This document shows, one piece after another, positions 53,684 through 64,000 of a stretch of 64,000 nucleotides of DNA (its first letter is position 1; each line of letters opens with the position of its first letter). Below the pieces are notes generated by a model that was not told the DNA's origin, made no database searches, and saw only the letters and a program-made list of their open reading frames with translations. This DNA comes from Solanum dulcamara (taxonomy: Eukaryota > Streptophyta > Magnoliopsida > Solanales > Solanaceae): positions 11,931,256 to 11,995,255 of the forward strand of contig NC_077248.1 of assembly GCF_947179165.1 (NCBI RefSeq). Reading direction: 5' to 3'. The position numbers were made by a program, and so were the translations under genes.

Positions 53684-55946
53684 TGTAAGAACCCCTAAAA
53701 CATTGTATGTCGTTATTTCAATTCTCGATGAAAATGATACAACCTCTGTATTCTGAGCATACCTTTTCATAGGATAGTCCAAATTAGGTGATTCAAATTT
53801 CTGAGTAACCACAACATCATTAACTACAACTTTTGTAAAGACCATATGTTAAGTTTTGGAGGTTAAGTAGGACAAATAAATTAATTATTGTAAGATAGTG
53901 TGTTGTGATGAAATAGAGTATTTGTAGAAGAAAATTCATATCTCACTGTAGAATGCTCTAAATTGGTTGATTCTTAAACGACATAAAACTAGACTTCTAT
54001 ATCTACAATTCTTATGAAGACACCGAATCCTAATAAGGATTTTTTCTTATTCAAACGCAACTCCAAAGAAAAAGAGTATTCTGTCAAAGATAATCCATTT
54101 CACCTACCATGGAAAGATCTAGATACATTTGACATCACTCATGACACCAAAGTCCTCCATTTGACACCACCCATGACATCAATATATTCCATTAAATTTT
54201 CAGATTTTTCCTTTATAATTAATTTTATTTATTGTTAGGTTCCTCCTCCACACCTATAAATACCCACCTTATTTCCTCATTTTATTCATCAAGATTTCTT
54301 AAGCAATTCTTCTCTCTATACACTTCTTTACTCATTCTCAAATATAGTTTTAGTTTTAGTAGTATAAAAATACTATTTCGGTGATTCTTATAATCCGGTT
54401 AGTACACAAAACGCTCCGGCAAGAAGAAAAGACTAGGGGTCCAAGAGTGTTCCAATTCGGAGTAAAGCTTCCGATTTAAGATATGTAAGGCTTTTATAGC
54501 ATCGGATTGAGTTCTTCCATGCGCCCAATATTTAAATTTATTATAATTGAGTTATAGTTGAGTTTTATCCAAATCTTGAATTCTAAATGAATTAATTCTT
54601 CTTCTATTGAGTTAGATATATTTATGCATTAATATTATTATTATTGTTATTGTGTAGGGGAGCCTTGGAGTAACTGGTAAAGTTGCTGCCGTGTGACCAG
54701 GAGGTCACGAGTTCAAGCCTTAGAAACAGCCTCTGACAGAAATGCAGGGTAAGGCTGCGTACAACAGACCCTTGTGGTCGGGCCCTTCTCCGGACCCTGT
54801 GCATAACGGGAGCTTAAGTGCACCGGGCTGCCCTTTTATTATTATTATTATTGTTATCTCTCATATTATTGGAATTATTCTTCATGGCTACTTTTTCATG
54901 AATCCTAATTGATTTGATGTTCATGAATATTTTTATACATGTTTTGAGTAAAGATATTGGCTTTTTAATATTTTCATTGATAAAAAAAGTGATATGAATT
55001 AATACTATATATGTATTTTATTGAGTTTTGAAAGAGCAAAAGAGTTGAGTTTAAATGAATTTGAGTAAATTAAAGTCCAATGAGACTAGATGATGAGATT
55101 AATATGAGCACATATTTTGGGAGTAGTATTGAGCACCGAGTTGGGTAAGAGTTTAATTGACTCAAACCCCAGAACTACGTAGCCAACGTAGGATGGAGGC
55201 TATGTCTCTTAAGTCCCAAAAAGAGGACTTTGATGAGTGGATCCAAGATAGTGATGTCCTTTATCCTGGCAAGGTATTGGATGGATGTGGCAACGACATC
55301 GCTTCATTGTATCATCGCTAGCTCATAAGTGATGGTTGTCGGTTAGAGAAACTCCCAACTGAGTAAGCATTTCTTATTATTATTTTAAATTGCATTACAT
55401 ATTAATGTTGAGATGATGTTGAGTTCAGAGCTGAGTTTTCCTAAGAGGAATTTCTTGATATATGTTCTTACCTTCCTGCCATTTTATATACTCGTACATT
55501 CCACGTACTGACGTCATTCGACCTGCATCATTTTATGATGCAGATACGGGTGTTAGAGATCTTCAGCAGGCGCATCGTTGAAGATCATTATTTTTCAGCT
55601 ATTTGGTGAGTCCTTCTTGTATTCGGAGGAACTCTCTATCCTTTTATTATTTTTGAGTATTATGTTTCTTTTAAGGTAGCCATGGACATGTCATTGGCAC
55701 TATCTAAGAGTATTAGAGGCTTCATAGACAGAGTTTGATGATGTAATCGGAGTAATTCTCCTTAGAAACTACTTCTTCTAAGAATTATTTATTTTTTCTT
55801 TGATGTTGATGATGACAAGCCCACATTAGTATTCTTGAGTTTTCCACTGATGAACAAATGAGTAATGAGACCAAGTGGTTCTCTCGGAAGCCAGAGATGG
55901 TTTCTGAGTGTCAGCCACGCCTAGGGTACCCTCTCGGGACGTGACA
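53684..55946 (+). repeat. 3' LTR of element B, with a SINE and a deletion
   Basis: This LTR is 2263 bp, including a SINE insertion of about 0.2 kb at 54651. It lacks about 105 bp near 55068, where GAGTAAAT jumps to TAAAGTCC. It runs from TGTAAGAACCCC to GGGACGTGACA and is followed by the TSD ACTTT. Confidence 0.92.
54651..54837 (+). mobile_element. tRNA-derived SINE (TS-like, Solanaceae)
   Basis: The tRNA-like head begins GGGGAGCCTTGGAGTAACTG and has a pol III A box at 54666-54677 and a B box (GTTCAAGCC) at 54711-54719. The body contains AATGCAGGGTAAGGCTGCG and ends GGGCTGCCCTTTT. Flanking ATTATTATTGTTAT on both sides is the likely TSD, inside an ATT microsatellite of the LTR. From memory the sequence matches the TS SINE family of tobacco and its relatives. 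It is not a functional tRNA gene because the cloverleaf is degenerate. Confidence 0.9.
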
Positions 55947-56450
55947 ACTTTCATTCCCTTTTTTTAGTAAGATGATTTTTATTAGAGTTAGTAATTTACT
56001 GTATAGGACTAAGCCCAATTCACTAGCCATTTTTATTTCTCTAAATTATATATATTAGGTTATAATATTTTTAAACTAGTATTAATTTCATTGAAAGTTT
56101 CATTATGATTTAGTTTAGTTTTTATGTTTGGAGATCTATTAGTATAATTTAAGTTATTGTGTTTTAAAGTTTTACTCGTGACTTATATTAGAAAGTATAA
56201 TTAAGAGATTTAATATTATTACTTCTCCTTGTGTGTGATTTTTATTTTTTTAGCATGGAAATATAACTTTGATTATACTATTAATTATTGACATAACCAA
56301 ATAGCCGAACCCAAAAAATCAAACTAAAAAGAGTAAAATCGAACCAAACCAATTTTTTTAAAATTTAAATTGGATTACACTTTTTCAAAATCGTAAACCA
56401 AAAAATCAAAACCGAATAACAAAAAACCGAACCAAAAAATCCACACCCAT
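55947..56450. mobile_element. Right half of the small TIR element
   Basis: This begins with the ACTTT TSD of element B and ends in CCGAACCAAAAAATCCACACCC, the inverted counterpart of the left tip at 12549. It is AT-rich with no coding potential. Confidence 0.5.
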
Positions 56451-56479
56451 AGTTACAACTATAATATTACTATTATATA

Positions 56480-56753
56480 CTCCATCCGTCCATATTTACT
56501 TTTCAAATATTTTCTAATTTGATTTTCCTTTTTACTTGTCATTTTTGACAAATCAAGGGAGAACAATTTTTTCTTTCTATTATACCCTCAATTTATTAAT
56601 ATTGAATTCATGTCTTTAAAAAGTGTAGTGAGTAAATATATTTAAGACTCTATCAATTAATAGGGATAAAATGGTAAACTCATTATACCAATCATTATTT
56701 TCTTAATAAGTATGATAAATCAAAATTTGACAAGTAAAAAAAGACAAAGGGAG
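56480..56753. mobile_element. Stowaway-like MITE
   Basis: The left end, CTCCATCCGTCC, follows a TA. The right end, AAGACAAAGGGAG, is its imperfect inverted repeat. The length is 274 bp, the interior is AT-rich and non-coding, and ACTTGTC/GACAAGT pairs lie inside. These are the marks of Tc1/mariner-related Stowaway elements. The right-hand TA is not preserved. Confidence 0.8.
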
Positions 56754-57309
56754 TTTTTAAATAAAGGATCCACCCAAAAATTACTCGGTTCAATGTTAAA
56801 AGGCTTACGAGGTCTTCATTGATGATGTAACAGTTCAAGGTATCGTCCCATCCATTTTGCTCCATCGTAATTAATGTGTTGAGTTTAATTAAATATTGTG
56901 CCGATTTAATTTGTTGTCGTGGATTTCTAATAAGAGGTCACATGGCATAAATATTTCGCAAAAATTGGATATGTTTTCTGTTGAAAAATAATGTTATGTA
57001 ATGACAACGACATAGATGAGCTGATCAATTTTAAAAAGATGGTATAAATAAATCATTTTTAATAGTGTGATGGCATATTTAACTTTTTTTCGCCATAATA
57101 TTATAATTTATAAGCAACTCCCAACTCGAAATTAGGAGAAAAAATCAAAATATAAAAAGACGAATAACAACTCAACGTGGATTATATCTAGAAAATATCT
57201 CATGTCAACGTTAACAGCATGCAAATAATTAAGTTATAATGAGGGTAACCATTGGCTAATATTGATGATAAGTGATAAAAGTCTTTATTAGTTCATTAAA
57301 GAATAGAGT
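56754..57309. other. Unassigned AT-rich DNA
   Basis: I see no gene, RNA or recognisable repeat in this stretch between the MITE and the hAT element. Confidence 0.5.
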
Positions 57310-57956
57310 GAATTAAACCTGTTAAATGGGCCGGTTAACCCCTTAACCAGCCCCTAAGATCGGTCCATTAAGGGCTCGGCATGGGGAGACTGGATCGAGT
57401 ACCGGCCTAATACAAAAAAAATGGGCTGGTCCGATTTATTTTTGGCCTCGGGCCTATAAGATCGGCCCGGTAAAGGGACCGGTACGGGTCCACCGGCCTG
57501 GTTCGGAATTTTTGATTTTTTTTTTAGAAATTATAGATTTTGGGCCAGATTCAAAAAGAGCCATTGGGACCAACGACAATATTGTCGTTAGCCCAACTAC
57601 CAAATCTGAATATATACCTATTTTGTTTTAAAAAAATTAATTAATCAAAAAACAATTCTATAAATACCTACCGCATTTATTCATTTTTTCCCACCAACAA
57701 TCATCTAATTCTCTCTCAATTTCTCAATTCTCTCTTAAAATGATATCAATCTTTTATTATTTATTGCAATTAACAACATCAAGTGGAAGTTTTCAACTTT
57801 CAAGTGTTCAACATTTCATCAATTTTATAATTTTTTGTTTGATTCCGGTAATTTGGTATAATCGTTCCTTCTCTTACTTTTATTTAGTAAATTAATTCTA
57901 GTATATTTAAATATTTAATTTTTGTGTTTATTATTTTTATTAGTTTAATTTGCATA
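57310..57956 (+). promoter_or_regulatory. hAT 5' subterminal region and promoter
   Basis: 57325-57520 is unusually GC-rich for the region and repeats GGGCCGG/CCGGCC-type motifs in both orientations. This resembles the subterminal transposase-binding regions of plant hAT elements. TATAAATA at 57659-57666 and a CT-rich leader follow, before the ATG at 57957. The exact terminal inverted repeat was not resolved. Confidence 0.6.
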
Positions 57957-60452
57957 ATGGATAGATTAAAAAATATAGATAAAAGTGTTAAAAATTTATG
58001 TCTCGGCGGAGGTAGTAGTAGTAAGAAAAAAAGTTCTTCCGGTAAAGATAGTACAAGTATAAATTATTCTCGTATGCCTGAAACACCACTTAGTAAATTT
58101 AGAGAAATAGGTGTAGGTGCACATGATATGAATGAAAATAAATTTCAAAAAAATTAAGGTATAAAAGAGCCAAATGAATTTAAAGTACAAATAGAACAAG
58201 ATAATAATGATGATGTAGATGTTATACCAACTAGTCTTGATGTAGATTTAGGTAATACTCAATCTAGAACTGTTAATCTTCCTCCACGACCTGTAAAAGA
58301 AAGAAAAAAAATTAGTTTAGTATGACATTATTTTGAATGCATAACCGGAACAACTAAAGTTCAATGTAAAGGGTGTCAAAAATAATTCGAGCTTAAGACC
58401 GGGGGTAATAGAGGTGGAACGGATTAATTGACTAGACATCTAGGCAATGAACATCCTGGTTGCAAAGAACTAATAGGGGGTGTTACTGGGTCAGTTCAAG
58501 GTAGAATAAATCCACAGACCAAAAAATTAACGTGGACGTATAATAAAATAAGGGACCTTGAAGAGATAGCGAAAATGATAATTGTGGGTTGTCTACCTTT
58601 TTCATTTGCTTCTTCTGATGTTTTTATTCATTATATACGATCAATTTATAATTCCATGTTTAACGGTATTCCTAGAAGTACTTGTAGAACATATATTTTT
58701 AGACTTCATGGACAATATTCATATTGTTTACGTTGGTTATTAACAAATCTTCCATATAGAGTTTCACTTACTTCTGATCTTGGTTATATATTTTTAGACT
58801 TCATGGACAATATTCATATTGTTTACGTTGGTTATTAACAAATCTTCCATATAGAGTTTCACTTACTTCTGATCTTGGTTGTGCTATAAATAAAAATGAT
58901 TATTTAATTGTTACGTGTCATTGTATAGATAGTGATTTTATTATACAAAAACATATTTTAGCATTTCAATATGATGAAGACCGAAGGCATAATGCATAAT
59001 TTATTTTTGATTTTATCTCAATGGTTGCAAAATATTATAGTCTTAAACACAAAGTTTTATTTATTTCTTTTGATAATGCATCTAACAACACCGCTGCTAT
59101 TAATTCTTTGAAAACTGAGATTCCCCCCCCCTCCCCCTTAAATGATATTTTTCATATTAGATGTGTTTGTCATATATATAATTTAATTGTAAAAGATGGA
59201 CTTTATTTTTTTGAGCCAACAATTGAAAAAATTAGGTATGCAGTTGGTTTTATTCAAGAAAATAATAGAAAAGTTGTCTCTTAAAGAATTTAAAAGAAAA
59301 TGCGAGGAAAATAATTTTAGACCTAGATTAATGCCCGAAGAAATTGAGACTGAGTGGAATTCGACTTATGATTTTTTAAGGACTTGTAATATTTATAAAA
59401 CCCATATAACTATAACTTTTCATCAATATGCATATAAATTTTTCGAAGTCATGTTGGAAGAATCTGATTGGACTAAAATTAATGATGTTGTTGTATTTTT
59501 TAAAAAAAAATTATTTGGCTACTCTTGACTTTTTCGGTTCTTATTATCCTACTATTTCTAATATTTTAGCTTATTTAGCCAAAATTTATATATTACTTAT
59601 GAAATATAAAAAGAAAGTTGATTACAAAGATATTGCTGTTGAAATGATAGAAAAATTTAAAAATATTTTTTTTCTATTCCTCCTATTTATTTAATTGGTA
59701 CTATGTTAAATTCGTATATGAAATTTAATACTATGTCTGAATGTGTTCGCATTATATATACTTCTATAGAAATTGAAAAAGATAAAGATCTTACTATGTT
59801 TAATGCGATGGGTGATACAAGTGATCATATTCAAACACTATATAATCATTATATCGATTTACTTGATAATGTTACCTCTAGTCATACTATTCCTCTATCT
59901 TGTCCTTCTAACGGGCCATCATCTTCTAAAAGGAAGGCACGTAGTATGCCTGTCCATAGTTTTTCTAATTTATCTATTTGGAATAGAATACAACCTACAT
60001 CACCATAGAGTATAAATCGAGACGAGCTTAACTATTATTTGAGACAGGTTCCAGAGACCTATGATGAAAATAGTATCACTACACTGAAATGGTGTAAGAA
60101 CAATCAAAAACAATATCCAATACTTTCAACCATGGCTAAGGATGTGTTAAATGTTTCAATGTCAACTGTTGCATCACAAATCGCATTTAATCAAGGAAGA
60201 CAGCAGATCAGAGACAATCAACACTCTTTGGGGAGCAATGTCATGAATGTTTTAGTTTGCCTCAGAGATTAGATTAAATCAGAGCGTGAGAATAAAGGAA
60301 GAGTAGTAGATACGGAAGAACAAAAAGAACTTGAAGAAATAATGTCAATTGGAGATCCTTCGGCACAAGCTAGTCCAAATTACGGATTAGTTGATTTTGA
60401 AAATTATAAGTCAATTCTTGTTAATGTTAATACAAATGAATTGAAGAAATGA
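57957..60452 (+). pseudogene. hAT transposase with BED zinc finger, decayed (hAT-R)
   Basis: ATG 57957 opens a Ser/Lys-rich N-terminus. At about 58320-58460 lies a BED-type zinc finger (CKGC ... HLGNEH) that binds transposon ends. The RNase H-like core follows, with SFDNASNNTAAIN near 59050, RCVCHIYNLIVKDGL near 59160 and ETEWNSTYDFL near 59350, all hAT hallmarks. The dimerisation domain (STMAKDVLNVSMSTVAS, VLVCLRD) ends near 60272. Stops at 58156, 58323, 58382 and 58426, a 95-bp tandem duplication at 58692-58881, frameshifts near 59280 and 59525, and a stop at 60270 kill it. The protein would be roughly 800 residues if whole, near the usual hAT size. Confidence 0.88.
58692..58881 (+). repeat. 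95-bp tandem duplication inside the hAT gene
   Basis: The block starting TATATTTTTAGACTTCATGG at 58692 is repeated at 58787 with no differences that I could see. Since 95 is not a multiple of 3, it shifts the reading frame. Confidence 0.92.
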
Positions 60453-60659
60453 TTCGAAATATGTAGAAGTTACAATTTATTATATACAACTACTTATAAG
60501 TTTGTAACTTGTATGTTTTGAATTTTATCAATATATTAATAAAGTCAAAGTCTTTGCATTTCTTAATTTTTTTCCCTACAAATTTTGTATGATTTAATTA
60601 AATAATTATTTTTTCTTTACATAATCATCTAAGAAAAATTAAATTTGTAGTCACTATAA

Positions 60660-61545
60660 GATTTCAATACTTGAAAAAATATTATTATTATTATTATAAT
60701 AAATAGTATATTATGAGTATATTTGTTATACATTGTAAGTATATATAATATATAATATAAGTAATAGATAATATATTGTGAGTATATCAGATATACATTG
60801 TAAGTATATATAATATATAATGTAAGTAATAGATTGTATATTGTGGGTATATTACATATACATTATAAGTATATATAATATAATATAAGTATATTATTAT
60901 AATAGATAGTATATTGTGAGTATATTTGGCATACTTTGTAAGTATATATGTAATATATAATGTAAGTAATAGATAGTATACTGCGAGTATATTAGATATA
61001 CATTGTAAGTATATATAATGTAAGTATATCACTATAATAGATAGTATAATGTTAGTATACTTGATATACATAGTACGTATATATAATATAATGTAAGTAT
61101 ATATATATTAATGGATAGTATATTGTGAGTATATAGTGAGTATATTAATATAATAGATAGTATATTGTGAGTATATTAGATATACATTGTAGGTATATAT
61201 AATATATAACATAAGTATATATATACTAATAGATAGTATATTGTGATTATATTAGATATACATTGTAAGTATATATAATGTAAGTATATAACTATAATAG
61301 ATAGTATAATGTTAGTATACTTATATACATAGTACGGATATATAGTATAATGTAAGTATATACATACTAATAGATAGTTTGTTGTGAGTATATTTGGTAT
61401 AATTTATAAGTATATATATAATATATAATTAATTATATCACTATAATGTTAGTATATTAGATATAGATTGTAAGTATATATATAATATATAATTAAGTAT
61501 ATCACTCTAATAGATAGTATATTATGAGTATATAAATTGTTATTA
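60660..61545. repeat. AT-rich minisatellite, array R
   Basis: These monomers resemble arrays L and M (GTGAGTATAT, ATACATTGTAAGTATATATAAT, ATAGATAGTATA) but are more varied in length. As on the left, the array lies shortly after a hAT transposase end, with a similar linker of about 150-200 bp. Confidence 0.88.
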
Positions 61546-61611
61546 TTACTTCTAAATTAACTAGATAACGATACACTATATTGATGATTGACTCAAATTT
61601 TCGAATACATA

Positions 61612-63768
61612 TGTCACGCCCCGAGAGGGTACCCTAGGCGTGGCCGGCACTCAGAAACCATCTCTGGCTTCCGAGAGAACCACTTGGTCTCATTACTCAA
61701 TTGTTCATCAGCGAAAGACTTAATAATACTAATGTGGGATTGTCATAATCAAAGGAAAAATATATAATTCTTAGAAGAAGTAGTTTCTAAGGAGAACTAC
61801 TCCGATTACATCATCAGACTCTGTCTATGAAGCCTCTAATACTCTTAGATGGTGCCAATGACATGTCCATGGCTACCTCAAAAGAAACATCACACTCAAC
61901 AATAATAAAAGGATAAGGAGTTCTTTCGAATACAAGAAGGACTCACCAAATAGCTGAAAAGAAATGATCTTCAACGATGCGCCTGTTGAGGATCTCTAAC
62001 ACCTGTATCTGCATCATAAAATGATGCAGGTCGAATGACGTCAGTACGTGGAATGTACGAGTATGTAAAATGGCAGGAAGGTAAGGACAGATATCAAGAA
62101 ACTCCTCTCAAGAAAACTCAGCTCAGAACTCAACATCATCTCAACATGAATATGTAATGCAAGTTTAAAATATAATAATAAAAATAATAGTAATAAGCAA
62201 TGCTTACTCAATTGGGAGTTTCTCTAACCGACAACCATCACTTATGAGCTAGCGATGATACAACGAAGCGATGTCGTTGCCACATCCATCCAATACCTTG
62301 CCAGGGTAAAGGACATCACCATCTTGGATCCATTCATCAAAGTCCTCTTTTTGGGACTTAAGAGGCATAGCCTCCATCCTACGCTGGCTACGTAGTTCTG
62401 GGGTTTGAGTCAATTAAACTCTTACCCAACTCGGTGCTCAATACTACTCCCAAAATATGTGCTCATATTAAACTCATCATCTAGTCTCATTAGACTTTAA
62501 TTTAAATCATCAAACTCATCTCATTTCATGTTCATCAATCATTATACTTCCAAAAACATCATTTACATCTCATCAAAACATCTTGCTCAAAATATCATTT
62601 TTCTCAAATTCATTCAAATTCAACTCTTTTACTCTTTCAAAACTCAATAAAATACATATATAGTATTAATTCATATAACTCTCTTTTCATCAATAAAAAT
62701 AATAAAAAGTCAACATCTTTACTCAAAACATATGTAAAAATATTCATGAACATCAAATCAATTAGAATTCATGGGAAAGTAGCCATGAACAATAATTCCA
62801 ATAATATGAGAGATAACAATAATAATAATATTAATGCATAAATATATCAAACTCAATAGAAGAAGAATTAATTCATCTAGAATTCAAGATTTGAATAAAA
62901 CTCAACTATAACTCAATTATAATAAATTTAAATATTGGGCGCATGGACGAACTCAATCCAATGCTATGAAAGCCTTACATACCTTAAATTCGAAGGTTTA
63001 CTCTGAATTGGAATACTCTTGGATCCCTAGCCTTTTCTTCTCGCCGGAGCGTTTTTTTGTACTATCCGGAGTATAAGAATAACCGGAGTAGTATTTTTAT
63101 ACTACTAAAACTAAAACTATATTTGAGAAGAAGTATATAGAGAGAAGAAATGCTTAGGAAAGCTTGATGAATAAAATGAGGAAATAAGGTGGGTATTTAT
63201 AGGTGGGAAAGAGGGACCTAACAATAAATAAAATAATTATAAAGAAAAATCTGAAAATTTAATGGAATATATTGATGTCATGGATGATGTTAAATGGAGG
63301 ACAATTTATGTCATGCATGATGTCAAATGCATCTAGATGTTTCCATGGTAGGTAAGATGAGTTCTTTTTAACAGAATACTCATTTTCGAAGCTACGTTTG
63401 AATAAGATAAATTCCTTATTAGGATTTGGTTTCTTCATAAGAATTGTAGATATGGAAGTTTAGTTTCATATCGTTCAAGAATCAACCAATTTGGAGCAAC
63501 CTACAGTGAGATATGAATTTTCTTCTATCAACACTCAATTCCGTCACAGCACTATATCTTGCAAAGATTAATTTATTTGACCTACTTATACTCCGAATTT
63601 GAAGTTATGTTCTTCATGAAAGTTGTAGGTAAGGAAGTTGTGATTACCCAGAAATTTGAATCACCTAATTTGGACCAACCTATGAAAAGTTATGCCCAAA
63701 ATACAAAGGCTGTATTATTTTTGTCGAGAATTGAAATACCGACATACAATATTTTAGGGGTTGTTACA
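61612..63768 (-). repeat. Family 1 LTR, 3' LTR of element C (minus strand)
   Basis: This is a full-length LTR of 2157 bp, the same length as the 5' LTR of element A. It reads TGTAACAACCCC from 63768 to GTGACA at 61612. A polypurine tract lies next to it at 63769-63783, so it is the 3' LTR of an element that continues past the window. Confidence 0.92.
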
Positions 63769-63783
63769 ATATCTCCCCCTTGG
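63769..63783 (-). other. Polypurine tract of element C
   Basis: Minus-strand AAGGGGGAGATAT lies directly inside the LTR. Confidence 0.85.
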
Positions 63784-63898
63784 AATCATTCGTCTTCGAA
63801 TGAAGATGAAAATAGGAGACATAAAGAATGAATATCATCAATACATCAACTCCGATACTTAAATGGTTAATGACTCAAACTCAAGAATAAACATCGAC

Positions 63899-64000
63899 TC
63901 AAAGGTAGAAATAAGGAATATTACCTTGAATATCGTCATCAGAAGGCATAAATAGATGAGGATAGTTAGCCTTCATATCTTCTTCAGCTTCCCATGTAGC
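63899..64000 (-). CDS. gag-pol: C-terminal end of a family 1 Gypsy polyprotein, cut by the window edge
   Basis: The last 33 codons plus stop are present. They contain the chromodomain-like tail ATWEAEEDM and YPHLF found at the end of element A. The visible part has no stop. Whether element C is intact depends on sequence beyond the window. Confidence 0.75.
   Translation of the reverse strand, partial: ATWEAEEDMKANYPHLFMPSDDDIQGNIPYFYL

Larger units (their letters stand above)
36773..55946 (+). mobile_element. Gypsy element B (family 1) with nested family 2 element and SINE
   Basis: This is a complete but decayed family 1 element: 5' LTR 36773-38711, primer-binding site, gag-pol in two parts (38929-39718 and 49640-53542), polypurine tract, and 3' LTR 53684-55946. 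The TSD is ACTTT on the right (55947-55951) and AATTT on the left. The left side reads ACTTT in copy 1, which confirms the site. A 9.9-kb family 2 element lies inside its gag. Confidence 0.93.

Noticed and set aside
54656..54735. tRNA gene with pol III A and B boxes
   Set aside because: The boxes belong to the head of a TS-like SINE. The cloverleaf is degenerate and the rest of the SINE body follows.

Overview
This window is plant nuclear DNA, most likely from a Solanaceae species. The evidence is a tRNA-derived SINE that closely resembles the TS family of tobacco and its relatives, class III peroxidase genes with plant introns, a Stowaway MITE, and Del/Tekay-like Gypsy elements with LTRs of 2.1-2.4 kb primed by initiator tRNA-Met. 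I cannot name the species. Almost everything is transposable element. The only genes that look intact are two copies of one secreted class III peroxidase on the minus strand (10002-11142 and 24845-25985). In the coding parts I compared they differ by one silent base.

Layout. 1-922 holds the 3' end of a broken hAT transposase, followed by an AT-rich minisatellite with a period of about 76 bp. A recently duplicated segment follows. Copy 1 runs from about 1325 to 17346 and copy 2 starts at 17347. Each copy contains, in order: minisatellite, a CACTA-like terminus, non-coding DNA, the peroxidase gene, an LTR about 510 bp upstream of the peroxidase, a small TIR element, and the LTR of Gypsy element B. 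The copies have since diverged by retroelement activity. Copy 1 gained a truncated minus-strand Gypsy element (3929-7060) with a 1.9-kb flanking deletion, and a solo LTR of a second family (13903-16349, TSD TGAGT). Copy 2 carries an LTR-internal-LTR-internal array (element A, 26500-36587). It also carries full-length element B (36773-55946, TSD ACTTT), whose gag is interrupted by a 9.9-kb element of family 2 on the minus strand (39719-49634, TSD GCTAA). A SINE sits in the 3' LTR of B. Copy 2 also keeps an LRR receptor-kinase relic (20525-20985) that copy 1 has lost.

The right end (55947-61545) holds the other half of the TIR element, a Stowaway MITE, and a nearly complete but broken hAT element with a BED zinc finger and RNase H-like core. 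That hAT element is followed by the same type of minisatellite as on the left. From 61612 to the window edge lies the 3' LTR and polyprotein C-terminus of another family 1 Gypsy element on the minus strand.

No pathway or operon logic applies here. The interest lies in the recent peroxidase duplication, the nested insertions that can be ordered by their target-site duplications, the microhomology deletions, and the repeated pairing of hAT with minisatellite. I found no convincing undescribed biological system.
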